A stretch of DNA of 64,000 nt from Zingiber officinale (GCF_018446385.1 NC_055987.1:12113705-12177704), one strand, 5' to 3'; counted from the first letter of the stretch, positions 1 to 12,566 are shown. Program-made: numbers and translations. The notes: generated from the sequence alone by a model not told the origin.

Positions 1-399
1 AGACGAGAATCCACCCAAGCCTTCTTCTGCCTTGCAAGTTTCGGCCACCAACAATCTCCTAGAGATGAAGAACTTCGGCCACCAACCAAGTTCCAAGGGA
101 TGCTAAGAAACAATGTCTCCTATCTCTCCTTTTTCCTCTAACAAGATACGGCAACCAACAACTCCTAGAGATGAGATGTCGCCTACCACCAAGGAAGAAG
201 AATAGGGGAAGAAGAGGGTCGGCCACCACCAAGGAAGAAATGAGAGGAATAATAGATGTGTTGTTAGGTGAGACACTCTCTCATCTTCTTTTATATTCCT
301 TGGTCTTGGCAAAAAAAGAAAGTTTTGTAACAAAAATAAAACTTCCTTTTCTCCTATGACATGGCCGACCACTTGTTTATTTTCCAAAGAAAGATTTTA

Positions 400-840
400 A
401 ATAAAATTAAAATCTCTCTTTTAAAATCCTTTTTGTGGATAGTTATAAAAGGAATGTTTTATAAATTAAAATCTCTCTCTTTTAAATCCTTTTATGGATA
501 TCTATAAAAGATAAGCTTTAAAATAAAACATGGTTACAAAAGGAAAGTTTTATCAAAAATTAAAATCTTTCTTTCACATTATAGATAACTACAAATAAGG
601 AAAGATTTCAAATCTCTCTTTTATATCTTTGTAAAAATTTATAAATGGAAGGATTTTAAAATTTAAAACTCTCTTTTAAAACCAACATAAAAGGAAAGTT
701 TTTAACAAAATAAAAACTCCCTTTTATTTCCTTTTATGACCGATCTAAAAAAGAAAAGTTTTATATTAAAATCATCCTTTTAAATCCTTTTTATGGATCT
801 CTATAAAAGGAAAGATTTTACAAAATAAAATTTCCTTCTC
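400..840. repeat. degenerate AT-rich tandem repeat, unit about 65-75 bp
   Basis: A phrase built of AAAATCTCTCTTTTAAA, then TCCTTTTATGGAT, then TATAAAAGGAAAG recurs about six or seven times with much drift. It lies inside the LTR-like block and codes for nothing recognisable. Confidence 0.6.
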
Positions 841-880
841 TTCATGGTGTGGACGGCCACTTACTTGGGCACCAGGCAAG

Positions 881-1013
881 GCTTGGCCGACCCTAGCTTG
901 GGCTCCAAGCTTAGCTTGGCCGGCCCTAGCTTGGGCTCCAAGCTTAGCTTGGCTGGCCCCTTGCTTGGTCTCCAAGCAAGGCTTGGTCGACCCTAACTGG
1001 GGCCTTAAGAAGC
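881..1013. repeat. 33-bp GC-rich minisatellite, four units
   Basis: Units start at 881, 914, 947 and 981 with the phrase GCTTGG(C/T)(C/T)G(A/G)CCC, followed by TTGGGCTCCAAGC in the better kept units. The spacing is 33-34 bp. Each unit contains its own short palindrome around CTTGG/CCAAG. Confidence 0.75.
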
Positions 1014-2343
1014 TAGGCTTTGGGTGGATATAAGGCTTTATATAAGAGGCTACAATAGGGATCGAGAGGAGGAATTGGTTTTGGTCTCCCGATGAGTTTG
1101 AGCTTCCCGTGTTCGCCCCGAATACTCAACTCAAGTTCATCAATAATATCTCATCCCACTAAAGAGTTATTATTGCACTACCACACCAATCTCATATTAC
1201 TATATGGGCTCCTACTTATCATGAGTGTGTTAACCTCCCTGTGTTTAAGATATTAAATGTCTACTAATTAAATGAGTTACTGACAACTCACTTAATCAAT
1301 ATCTAGCTCCAAGAGTAGTACCATTCAACCTTATCGTCATGTCGGACTAAATCCACCTGCAGGGTTTACATGACAATCCTTATGAGCTCCTCAAGGGGAT
1401 ATTATCAACCTAGATTACTAGGACACAGATTCATTTTATAATCAACAACACACCATATAAATAATATCATTTCCCAACTTATCGGACCTATTGATTTAAC
1501 GAGCTAAATCGCACCCTTTGATAAATTAAAGAAATAAATATTAAGTATATGTGCTTGTTATTATATCATGATTAAGAGTACACACTTTCATAATAACAGA
1601 GGTATTGTTCTTTTATATAGTCAGTATAAAAGATACTACCTCAAATGGTCCTGCTTAATACACTCATAGTGTACTAGTGTAATTTATTAGTCAAGGTAAA
1701 CTAATATTTAATTACACTACAACCACTCCAATGGTTTGTCCCATTTCATCTTGGTTGTGAGCAACTGTTTATAATTTATAAGGAACTGATAACATGAACT
1801 TCTGTGTCTTCTTACGCCATGTTATCTACAATATAAATTAAATTGATAACTACATTTAGTATAAATATAGACATTTGACCAATGTGATTCTTATTTCAAA
1901 TAAATGTTACAAAAGCTAGACTTTTAGTATACATTCTAACACGAATATCAGGAAATAGAGATCCAAAAATTACTTGAAGCTTTGAGAAAAAAAATGGCGT
2001 GACCGAATTAATATTGATCAAAATTATCCCAAACATTAATTAATCCCAAAGAAAGTGATCATGTCTGAAAATCGTGGAGATAGCAAGCTGGGGATGTGGC
2101 TGCCACGTTGATTGGATGTAGACGTCGCTCCGCTCTGCAACACAAGAAATGCCAGTGCTGAGCCAGGGAAGGGGTCTCCGACGTTGGCCCTCTGACGCTC
2201 AAGTCAGTCGCTGGAACGAGAAAAAAGATGACGCAATAGTAGGCACAGGCGTGAATAGTGAATAACGTGTATCTTCGTCGGTGTATGGACTCCTTTATAT
2301 AGTGCTCTGGTGTACGATGTGCGCACTTCTCTCGAGACGTGGG

Positions 2344-4266
2344 TGTCACGCCCCGTGACCTAGGCACGTGACACCGGCATTGCTTACGAATATAAATACT
2401 CGAAAACAACAAGTCTTATAAAGTACATACCAAACTAGTAATACTATAATGAAAATATTGTCTTTACAATCCAAAAGTGAAAGCGTACAAATAAAGATAA
2501 CATGAACTAAAAGGATGAATCACTTGGACACGGCTTTATTACCAGCCCCAAAACATCTCTTGCTCCTCCTTCTCAACTTATTTTTCATCTTTATCTGGGG
2601 ATGAGAGTAAGGGGGTGAGTGTTTGGAAAAACACTCAGTAAGTAGGATCGATCAAACATAGCATGACAGAATATAAAATATAGCAAAATATTCAGAATTC
2701 ATGATGAAAACATATTTCATGAAACATGACAGAAACATAACTTAATCGAAAATATATACTTTTAGCAAGACATTCAAAATTCATGACAAAAACATAAATT
2801 AATCCAAAACATAGCACTTAATCAAAAACATAGCACTGTTAATTATCTTGTTTTCCATGGTATTACTGATCAGTCCCCTATATGTAATTCCTCTAAGGGG
2901 TGAGGACATATATCAATTATTATTACTCACCGCATCAGGGTCACAACTTGTCATATCTTATCATGTTTTTGAAAATTTCCTTTTACTGATTAGTCCCCTA
3001 TATGTAATTCCTCTAAGGGGTGAGATCATATATCGGTTATTATTACCCACCGCATCAGGGTCATAACTTATCATATCTTATCATACTTTCGAAAATTTCC
3101 TTTACCATATCTAACTTGAGTCATAACAGTGCATCTTGAAATAAAAAGAAATGAATTTAAAATATAAAATGATGAAATGTAAACATATTCCACAGCTACA
3201 CTTGAAACGAAAAGCCCACTTACCTGGCCAGAAACTTCACGAAACTTGAATTTGCTCTTGTTAATCAGAACTTGGCTTCAACTCGAGTTCTCGATAGGTG
3301 TGAATGATATCACAGACAGATAGACAGATAAGAGCCCCACGTGTGACTCCTCTAGCGGTATCTACACGTACTAGATCACGAACTTGATGCGATCTGTTAG
3401 ATGCTAGCCTCTTGGATCGACAAAGACTTGGAAGCACTCCCGATCTCTTCCGGTGGAAGGTCAACGAAGAAGAAGTTGACGAGGGAGAAATCGATAGAAG
3501 GAATTTCCCTCTTGCATCTTTTCGAGGATGACTACTTATAGCCTCCAAGGAATATGAAGAGTTAAGGTCTCAATTAATTCATCATTTATGATCTTCATTA
3601 ATTAAGAAGATGAAGAGTTATAGGTTCCTTAAATTCTTCATTTATAACCTTCATTATGATGACTCTTCAAATTCTTCATTAATTATCATTATGATGACTT
3701 TTCGAATTCTCCATTAATCATCGTGATTATGGCTATTCAAATTCTCTGTTCTTTGTATCAAATAAATCCATATTAAAAAGGCTAAGTGAAAGGTTATCTA
3801 TTCATTAAAAAGGCTAGGTGAAAGGCTACCATACCGTTACAACTTAGCACATGAAATATTGGCATAGCTAGAATAAGTCCGAGTTACATAAAAGGATTAA
3901 CACATGACTTATTATGTTATCATGATAAAACCAAAAGAAACATAGGCATAAAATTTTAACATATGACTCACTAAGTCATCTCGATAAAAATCAAGAAAAA
4001 CATAGATATAATTAGAATAAAAATTTAAAACACATAAAATTAATATGTGACTCATAAATTCTCATGATGAAGAGCATCGAAGAAACATATGAGTAACTAG
4101 ACCTAACATTTGAAATCCCTAAGATCCAAATCTACACATGACACAAAGTAATCATAAACTTAGGTTCAATTTTATGATATTAAGATTTCTAGGAGTTGAA
4201 CCTAACTTAACCTTTAAAGGTATGTCCACTAGTGTCCATCACCATGTCCAAAATCAGGTCTTCACA
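2344..4266 (-). mobile_element. solo LTR (about 1.9 kb) with 5-bp target duplication
   Basis: On the minus strand it opens TGTGAAGACCTG (4266) and closes CGGGGCGTGACA (2344). The five bases GTGGG lie on both sides (2339-2343 and 4267-4271), a perfect target duplication, so this is a whole LTR left after recombination between two LTRs of one element. Length and ends suit the Tekay/Del group of Ty3/gypsy elements; that assignment is inference. It contains a 120-bp tandem duplication at 2863-3102. It lies inside the older gypsy-type LTR. Confidence 0.75.
2863..3102. repeat. 120-bp tandem duplication
   Basis: Two copies (2863-2982 and 2983-3102) each start TTACTGAT and contain CCTCTAAGGGGTGAG, itself a short palindrome. 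The copies differ at a small number of sites. The duplication is part of the solo LTR. Confidence 0.85.
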
Positions 4267-5620
4267 GTGGGCACGTTCTTCAACTGGTCGTCGACATGTT
4301 CTCCAATTTATCCTATGAAAGGACATGTCGGGAAAGTACCTCTGACATCATATCTTAACAGGGCATGCATATCCCTGACAAGATAGTAGAAGGTTTCATT
4401 GTACTATCTCCCAAAAGGATATTAAGAGATACGACAGTTATCCCGTTGTTCTGCCAAGCGAGGTAGCCGTTCGATTGAGACTCCTCCGCTCGATCGGCCT
4501 CGGTTATTCTTCCTTGTGGTGACTGGGTATAGTAGCTTATCTCATTTCGCTCGGACATGCGCTTCGGTGACCTTAGCATTCTGTCGATCTGCCGTGAGAT
4601 TCTACCAATCTTGTCCTATTATTCCAAGCTTGACGAGGGTTGGCTTGGACAAGCCTCTTGCCGATCGGACACTGCTTGCACCGATCGACTATCGTAGTCG
4701 ACCTCCGCTCGGGCACCATAGGTGAGCCCTTTGACATCCTGGCATTGACCACCTTGACTTTGACTTCTACGTCGTCTACTATTTCCGTCCTTTGACCCGC
4801 ACTTTGTGGGTCCCCCTTTATCATCACATCAAAAAGAAAATCAATGTTGTCTAATTAGTATTAGTCTTATATAGGTTCTAAACATTAAGACTAAAGAAAG
4901 GAAATAAATCTCAATATAGTATTTCAATTCCTAATTTGTAAAGAAAGAAAAATAATTTTCCTAAAAAGAAAAAAATCTTATAATTTTAAAATCTCTAAAG
5001 GACTCAAAATATAAAAAATACAATATAATAGAAATTATCAAAGATACCTTGAATATCAAACTCAACAAAAATATCAAAATTACTTTCTTGATTTGTTATT
5101 CTGTCTGCATCATTAATTTTTTTTTTTTATTTACTCTTTTGTCTACATCATTCTCTCCTACGTGGAGAAAATTTATCCTTAAATTTAGAATAGTATAAGA
5201 TGGAGTCGATCCACCCTCGAATCAGCAAAATCCACTAGACTTTAGAAATCCTTGTTGATCTGCCGATGAGCATGATATTGCAGGATGCTGTACTTGACCT
5301 CGAGTTCATCTGCTTCTGCCAACTGATTTCTATGTTTTGCAAGGTTGACAACCAGCTCCAAATTGTTTAGTTGGTTACTAACAAAGGGCACGATAGTTGC
5401 TTCATTGATAGTAGACAGTAGACCTTATCCCCTTCGATTTGCTGCATAAAAACCTCCAACATTTGAGGCCTCCGCTCTAAGGAATATAGGATTTGGATTG
5501 ATGTGACTTCTATAACCTGCTGTTGCTGCTCTTGGTGGTGGCTTTCCTGTTCCACAACTCTGAACACATCATTCAAGACATAAAATCATTCCCTCAAGGT
5601 GCAAGGAAGAAGGATTGAAT

Positions 5621-5875
5621 GTTTCTGGGACCATGATACTGTGATAAAATATTCAGGTTATCTCTCAGTTATTCGTGGTTCGAACCTCAGCTACGATATA
5701 TTTGTAGAAATTTTTCCTCCAAATGAAGGGCGTAATCGAAGGATGCTGGACTTCTGGGTTGACCGCCGCGTGTACTTCCCGATTTACCTTGATAGTCAGT
5801 GGAAAACTTTCATGGAACCAGATCAATCATTCCAAAAATAATCAATGAGGCTAACTGAGATTTTTTTTTTTTTTT
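5621..5875 (+). mobile_element. tRNA-derived SINE with poly(T) tail, copy 1
   Basis: About 255 bp, ending in a run of T (5861-5875). A pol III B-box (GGTTCGAACC) lies about 65-75 bases from the start, as in a tRNA gene. The 19-base sequence CAAGGAAGAAGGATTGAAT flanks it on both sides (5602-5620 and 5876-5894), a perfect target duplication that proves insertion by target-primed reverse transcription. The body matches the second copy at 28540-28789 through most of its length. SINEs code for nothing and depend on a LINE in trans. The poly(T) tail recalls p-SINE-like plant families, but I cannot name the family. Confidence 0.85.
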
Positions 5876-6946
5876 CAAGGAAGAAGGATTGAATAAAGTT
5901 CTTGACATAATCGTTCCCAATGAGATACCCTGCCACAAGCACAATTTCTCCGCCTCCAAAAGAACTTTGTGCGTTTACCGCCAATCCCGTCGGCAGAACT
6001 TTGTGATCGATCATATCAATAGTGTTGACAGACTCTGGTGAATGCTGCTATCATCTTGGTAGAACTAGTGCAGCAACTCTGGTGAATGCTGCATGATGTA
6101 ATAATACCAAAGTTATCTGACACCTCTCAAGCAAGAAGAGGAGTATTACCGCAGACTCCAGTAAGAGCCAGATGGAAAGTCGCTTCGACCTCCTTATTAA
6201 AATCAGTTGAATCTCCACATCACCCACTTCATTGACAACTTCCTTTATTTCATCATCAACAAAAATTGACTCACTAGTTGACTCAATGACTATTTTGATC
6301 TTTTTATCCATATCTTTCTCAAAAAAATTTTTTTATCCAAATCAAAATAAAAAAATTTACAATCTTTAAGATCTCGTGCCGCTAGACGCTGGGATAACCG
6401 TCTCTGTAGATCTTCAAGTATCTTGTCTTAGATGCTACGACTACGGTGTGAGACTTTCTTACCCGGAACTTATCTGTCACGATCACGACGATCATCCATG
6501 GGATCTCGAGCTCTGATATCAAACTAATGCAATGGATAACTATCGATTCCGTTGATTCGTACACAAATACCGAAAGCGACTATCGAATTCTTTGATTCGC
6601 ATATGAATATTGAAAGCAATCTTTTAAACCTGTTGATTCACATACAAATACCAGGAAACAAACGTCCAAAAACTACTCGAAGTTTTAGAAAAAAGAACGG
6701 CATGGCCAAAAACAGACCTTATATAGATTCTAAACATTAAGATCAAAGAAATGAAATAAATTACAATATACTGACCCTAATCCTTAACTGGTAAAGAAAG
6801 GAAAGGAATCCTAAAATTTTCAAACGGACTCAAAATATAAAAATATAACAAAATAAAAATTATTAAAAATACCTTAAATACTAAACTCAACAAAAATAAT
6901 TAAAAAATTAAAATTAATTTCTCGATTTACTCTTCTATCTACATCA

Positions 6947-8350
6947 ATTGGCCATTCCGCATTATATAAAATTTAGATAACCACCCTAAATTACCATGTT
7001 TAACAATGGAAGACAAGAGATACAATAATAATCGCATTGCTACAACTCATATGTAAAGATGCTAGAGTGACATACTCAATGTTCAAGATAGACTTGAGCT
7101 AGTCTTTTATATGCTAGTCACTATTCTAAAGGCTAGTAGCTATCCGTGATTTACCTCCTCCATATTTGTCCTGAGATGGGTAGGCAATGGCGCTGGGGCG
7201 AGCGTATTCGTCTTTTGCCACTATAAGATAGACTTGAGCTAGAAGGCATTGGTGGCAAAATCGTAATTGGAGGAAAATCTATGACATGAATGCTCCCAGT
7301 GGAGTACTTATTGGACGTTGATGGCATGATTGTAGCAAAGGTGCTTACCCTAAGTGCCCTCATAGTCCTCCCAAGTTATGTGAAGAAAGGTAAGACACAG
7401 GTCGGCTTACTCGGCTTACTGTCCAAGTGGGCAGGGGTGTTGGCTTACCGTCCAAATGGCCAGGGGTGGGAAAGGGTTTTTTTTATCTGAGAGCTTTCAA
7501 CTGGTCACCCGTGGGCAACGGGCGTTCATCATATCAATTTACATTGTTACATCTTTGATCAAAAAGTTGTGATGAAAACAGTTGAAGTTCATATCAAACA
7601 AAAATTAGACAACCATCTTAAATTCTACAGAAAATCTGACTCACCGACGCCACTGTCACAGGATGAAACCCTCCTCATGGTGTATCCTGTCTGGATCTGG
7701 AAGGATGGCGGCATCCGAAGTGAAAATCTCGCCGTTCTCCACGCCTTAGGACGTTCCATTGGCCTGGGGCATCCTGAAGGGGGTCGCTTCCGAGGAGAAG
7801 CCGTAACCTTCGGGGGAAGGGGGATGTTGTCGCCGCCACTTGCCAAGCCTGAGCTGGCGGTTACGTCAGCAGCAAAGCCGTGGTAATCGGTGGAAGGTGA
7901 TCAAAGGAGGGGATCTGCGTCCTCAGAGGGGGAGTGGTGGAGAAGGCGTCGAATCGAAGCGCTGGGATGGGAGGCGAGGGTCGTAGCCAAGGCAACCGTC
8001 GTCGAAGGGGCGGATGATACCGGATCCACATGTCGTCGAGGCAGAGACATCATCACCGTTGAAGCGAAGTTGTCATAGGAAGACAACAACCCGAAAATTT
8101 TTTCGATTTAAATTTTTTTATATTTAATATTATAACTTAATTTCTAAATTCTAAAAGTAATATTTTATTGGTATAATTGAAAACTTAAAAAAATAAAATA
8201 TTTTTTTTTTAAAAAATAACGTTGGTCGCGAAGGAGTTTATAGGAATGTACATGCTAACTTATATATAGTCATTATACTAGACACCCAACATGTGCAACA
8301 TAGAGGGGCAATGGGGGCCAAGTGAGGTGACCCCTTTGTTACACATGCCA
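6947..8350. other. unassigned stretch with a GC-rich island (about 7630-8080)
   Basis: No recognised gene. From about 7630 to 8080 the DNA is GC-rich against AT-rich surroundings. Read on the minus strand it is pyrimidine-rich and contains a donor-like GTCG|GTGAGT near 7650, so it could be a first exon or leader of a lost or unrecognised host gene. A second stretch at 7150-7260 has a short open frame on the minus strand without a familiar motif. The rest is AT-rich and featureless. Confidence 0.35.
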
Positions 8351-8580
8351 TATTAAAGAAATAATTCTAATTGATTGACGAAATGATTCTGATTGTTTAA
8401 CCAAATCAATTTAATTAAATATAGTTTCCTAAATATATTCTATGCAATTAATTCATATTAAATTAGGTCTTAGTTTCCTTATTTTATGTATTGAGAAGTT
8501 GTATATATTCTTGTAATTGACTATTGTTTGATATACAGAATTAATATAACTTTTCTCCCTACATACTTTCATATTTTTCA
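8351..8580 (+). repeat. 5' LTR of the copia element
   Basis: Opens TATTAAAG and closes TATTTTTCA, immediately followed by the tRNA primer site. Its partner is at 11920-12149. Confidence 0.9.
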
Positions 8581-11500
8581 TGGTATCAAAGCCAAGTTTC
8601 TAAAAACAATACACTTCCGCTACAATAATGGGAGAAAGCTCGAAGGAGAAGGGAGCCAACCAATCGGATCCTCTCTCTTTGCATCACTCAAACCACCCCC
8701 GTTCTAATTCTCGTCTCCAAACCACTCGAAGGAAATAATTATGGGCAATGGAGTCGCGTGATGCGCATTGCCTTAAGTGCAAAGAACAAAATTGGTTTCA
8801 TCAACGGGACAATCAAGAGGTCGGAAGAAAATCATGATACATTTCAAACACGGGAGCGTTGTAATCACATGGTACTTTCATGGATTCTTAACTCTGTTGA
8901 TTCTAACATTGCCAGTAGTATTATCTATATAGAATCCGCAACTGATGTATGGAATGATTTACAAGATAGATTTTCGCAAGGGAATGACACTCGAATTTTT
9001 GAAATTCGTTAAGAAATTGCGGAACTTCGACAAGGACACCAATCTATGTCAATCTACTATACCAAGATGAAAGCTCTTTGGGATGAACTATCTTCATACC
9101 ACGATCCAATTACTTGCCCTTGTGGTGGTCTCAAGGGCTTCGCTGAAAGAGAAGAAAAAGAACGAGTCATGCAATTCCTTATGGGTTTGAATGATTCTTT
9201 TTCCATTATTCGAGGATCCATACTTTTAATGAATCCTCTTCCCGACACCCGGAAGGTCCGTCCATGCACTTATTTTATAACATGAGAGACAAAGTGACGT
9301 GGCGACCAACAGAAATAATTCTGGACATGTTGTGAATTTTGCACAATCCAAGACACAAAATCGGATTGGTTCTCGACGGGTCACCAAGGCAGAATCTCAA
9401 CGCTCGACGGGCTTTAAGATTTGCAATTAAATTTTTTTCTCTTGGGTCAAAACACAATATAATCGCCAAGTCAAAACATTAAGATCTAATAATGGACTAG
9501 AATTTCTTTCTTTGCAAACCTTCTTTGATGGCAATGACACTAATTTTCATCGATCCTGTACTTGCATACCCCAACAAAATGGGGGTAGTTGAACGTAAAC
9601 ATTGTCATCTCTTAAATGTAGCCCGTGCCATTCGCTTTCAAGCCAATCTTCCTTTGAAATTTTGGGGGGAACACATTAAAGCAGCATGTTATCTTGTTAA
9701 TCATTTACCCACACCACTTTTATCAAATAAAACACCATATGAAAAATTGCATAATAAAATACCCTCTTATTCCCACTTACGGGTCTATGGTTGTCTTTGT
9801 TTTACCACAATTTTACAACCCACTCATAAATTCGATGCTCGTGCACGATGTTGTATTTTTCTTGGGTATCCACCAGGGCAAAAAGGGGATCTTCTCTATA
9901 ATTTAGCTAATAGAAAATTGATTACTTCTCGAGATGTCATATTTTATGAAAATATTTTTCCATACTCAACTACGTCATATAATGACCAAGATGATATGCT
10001 AGTTTTGCCAAAGCATGTCGATAACAACATAGAGATACCTTTAATCACTCAACCTACACAAGATATCAATATTCCTACTCATAGCCACATTGACCTCCAA
10101 CCCAATAACATGCCTACACACAACCCGAACACACAAGAACAACCACATCAGCCGAATGGAATTTCTCTACAGCCAGAATCACTACTTCGAAGATCTACTA
10201 GACCTAGTCGCACACCATCCCACCTTCGAGATTATCAAGTCAACCATACTTTGCCAGCCACTACCTCGTCTCTTCTGGTTAAATCCAGCACTCAACACCC
10301 ATTATCAAGGTATGTGTCATATTGTAATCTTTCTCCTTCACACTGTACTTTCATCTATAATGTTTCTCACTTGGTCGAGCCAGAAATATATGAGAAGGCC
10401 TGTAAAGACCAAAAATGGATTGAAGTGATGAATGCTGAAATTTCTGCACTGGAAGCAAATAAGACTTGGTCCCTTGTTCCTCTTCCCATAGGACATCGCC
10501 CCATTGGATGCAAATGGGTATACAAGATCAAGTACAACTCTAATGGTACTGTTGAAAGATATAAAGCTCATCTGGTTGCCAAAAGATACACCCAACGAGA
10601 AGGCATTGATTATAATGAAACATTTGCTCCAGTTGTAAAACTCACCACTCTTTGATGCATACTAGCTATCGCATCTGTTCGTAGTTGGGCCCTTCACCAA
10701 ATGGATGCTCAAAATGCATTTTTACATGGCAACCTTATGGAAGAAGTCTATATGCAACCACCCCTTGGTTTTTGTCGACAGGGAGAGTCACTTGTATGTC
10801 GACTTCATAAATCCCTTTACGGATTAAAACAAGCGTCAAGATCATGGTTTCAAAAGTTTCTTTCTGCCATTACCAAGTTTGGTTTCCAACAATCACGAGC
10901 TGATTACTCACTCTTCACAGAGGTGTGTGGGAATTCCTTTACAATCATCTTGCTGTATGTTGATGATATGATTATAGCAGGGAATGATCAAATGGCCATC
11001 AACAATGTGAAAGCTTTTCTTGCAACTTGCTTTAAATTGAAGGGCCTTGGAATGTTAAAATATTTCCTTGGAATTGAAGTAGCTCGTTCTAAAATGGTCA
11101 TTTCCATCAACCAACGCAAATACACACTCGATCTTCTTCAAGAAGCAGGATTGCTTAGTGCAAAACCTGCTAAGTTTCCCATGGAACAATCCTTGAAGCT
11201 CACCTCAAATAATGGCAACTTACTCAAAGATCCGATGCATTATCGACGATTGATAGGAAAGTTGATCTACTTAACCATCACAAGACCAGAAATTTCATTT
11301 CCAGTCAATACTCTTAGTCAATTTATGCAAGAACCTAGACAACCTCACCTTGATGCAGTTCATCGATTGCTTTGATATTTAAAAGGTACACCAGGACAAG
11401 GATTATTTTTTCCATCTAAAGGTGATTTAAGTTTGGTCGGGTTCTGCGATGCAGACTGGGGTGGAGATATTTCTACACGACGATCAGTCACTGGTTATTG

Positions 11501-11919
11501 TATTTTTCTTGGAAAAGCTCTTATCTCATGGAAAAATAAGAAACAAGTCACTGTGTCTAAGTCTTCAGCTAAGGCAGAATATAGATCCATGGCTTCCACT
11601 ACTTGTGAAGTAACTTGGCTAAGGTACTTTTTATGAGATTTGGGCATTAATCATTAACAACCAGTACTTTTATATTGTGATAATCAAGCAGCTATGCACA
11701 TCGTTGCCAATCCGATTTTTCATGAAAGGACAAAACACATTGAGATAGACGGTCACATTGTCCACGAGCGAATCAAAAAAGGAGAAATTAAGACTGCTTA
11801 TGTGCCAAGTGAAAACCAAATCGCAGACATAATCACCAAGGCATTGGGTGAATCTCCATTTTACACACTTGTTCACAAGCTAGGCATTCTTGACATCCAT
11901 GCTCCAACTTGAGGGGGAG

Positions 11920-12149
11920 TATTAAAGAAATGATTCTAATTGATTAACGAAATGATTCTGATTGATTGACCAAATCAATTTAATTAAATGTAGTTTCCTA
12001 AATATATTCTATGTAATTAATTCATATTAAATTAGGTCTTAGTTTCCTTATTTTATATATTGAGAAGTTGTATATATTCTTGTAATTGACTATTGTTTGA
12101 TATACAGAATTAATATAGCTTTTCTCCCTACATACTTTCATATTTTTCA
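11920..12149 (+). repeat. 3' LTR of the copia element
   Basis: Same length as the 5' LTR and about 96% identical by eye. It follows directly on the polypurine tract. Confidence 0.9.
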
Positions 12150-12303
12150 TGCCTCTTCTTGCATATATTGTTATTGTTGGATGAATCCCCTCGTAATTTA
12201 TCTCCTTTTCAAATAGTCAGGGGTCGCTCTAGAGGGCCCGTCAAGATAACAATTTCATTTTTTACTGCACAGCTCATTGACCCCTTTTCTTACTGACCTT
12301 TCC

Positions 12304-12383
<80 letters not shown>

Positions 12384-12566
12384 TATATATATATATATAT
12401 AATAAAATTTTTATTCTCACGTTCGCTCTCGCCTCCTCGCGTTTCGACCGTTGCCGAAGGATATCCGAAGTCCGAAGCGAATAACTGAATAAGCCCTAGC
12501 TCTCTCGACTCTCACAGTCGCGGTGATTCTCCTCGTCGGCTGCCATCCTCACCGACCCCGGGAGGG
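12150..12566. other. microsatellites and a GC-rich block next to a truncated LTR
   Basis: An ATT run (about 12306-12328) is followed by a long TA run with two small interruptions (about 12329-12401). From 12415 to 12566 the DNA turns GC-rich and reads like a leader or first exon (CCTAGCTCTCTCGACTCTC), then passes without a visible boundary into the LTR fragment. No open frame can be assigned. Confidence 0.6.

Larger units (their letters stand above)
1..1941. mobile_element. LTR-like retroelement block, edge at 1941
   Basis: The block ends with CTAACA at 1936-1941, the mirror of a TGTTAG LTR end, and has a TATA-like stretch near 1030-1040 that can be read on either strand. No protein domain is visible. 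It holds two sets of tandem repeats (about 400-840 and 881-1013), listed separately. The left end is outside the window or not recognisable, so family and orientation are not settled. Treated as a retroelement fossil. Confidence 0.5.
2062..4828 (-). mobile_element. gypsy-type LTR (solo or remnant), split by a second LTR
   Basis: Read on the minus strand, the outer parts (4828-4272 then 2343-2062) run parallel to the plus-strand LTR at 29227-30057: the same opening (TGTGATGATAAAGG against TGTCATGATAAGG), the same TATATAAAGGAG-type promoter stretch, and the same closing section with GAGCGTCAGAGGGCC. It sits inside the 3' LTR of the element at 1942-6946. The flanks GATCA and CATCA could be a target duplication with one mismatch, but the exact ends are uncertain by a few bases. 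No coding part. Confidence 0.65.
1942..6946 (-). mobile_element. minus-strand LTR retroelement (copia-type primer site), broken, host to later insertions
   Basis: Two related LTR copies are visible: 6528-6946 (5' LTR on the minus strand, about 419 bp, beginning TGATGTAG) and a second one split into 1942-2061 and 4829-5112 by a later LTR insertion. Next to the 5' LTR, at 6510-6522, the minus strand reads GATATCAGAGC, close to the initiator-tRNA-Met primer site usual in Ty1/copia elements. The internal stretch (5113-6527) has no recognised domain, so it may be a short non-autonomous type. It is broken and old: the two LTRs differ at many sites. A SINE lies at 5621-5875. Confidence 0.6.
8351..12149 (+). 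mobile_element. Ty1/copia retrotransposon, broken, fairly young
   Basis: LTRs of 230 bp lie at 8351-8580 and 11920-12149; they differ at about 8 sites (3-4%), which suggests an insertion on the order of 1-1.5 million years ago at a grass-like rate. The primer site TGGTATCAAAGCC begins at 8581 and a polypurine tract (GAGGGGGAG) precedes the 3' LTR. Parts visible in copia order are a gag-like region (about 8.65-9.3 kb), the end of the integrase and its C-terminal extension (about 9.5-10.3 kb), reverse transcriptase (about 10.4-11.4 kb, with the YVDD active-site box) and RNase H (about 11.4-11.9 kb). Flanking TGCCA and TGCCT look like a slightly altered target duplication. Broken, with at least four breaks. 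Confidence 0.93.

Noticed and set aside
881-1013. Regularly spaced repeats suggesting a CRISPR-like array
   Set aside because: The units are head to tail without unique spacers, and the genome is a plant's; this is a minisatellite.
5680-5700. tRNA-like B-box suggesting a tRNA gene
   Set aside because: It is part of a SINE with target duplications and poly(T) tail; no full cloverleaf was seen.
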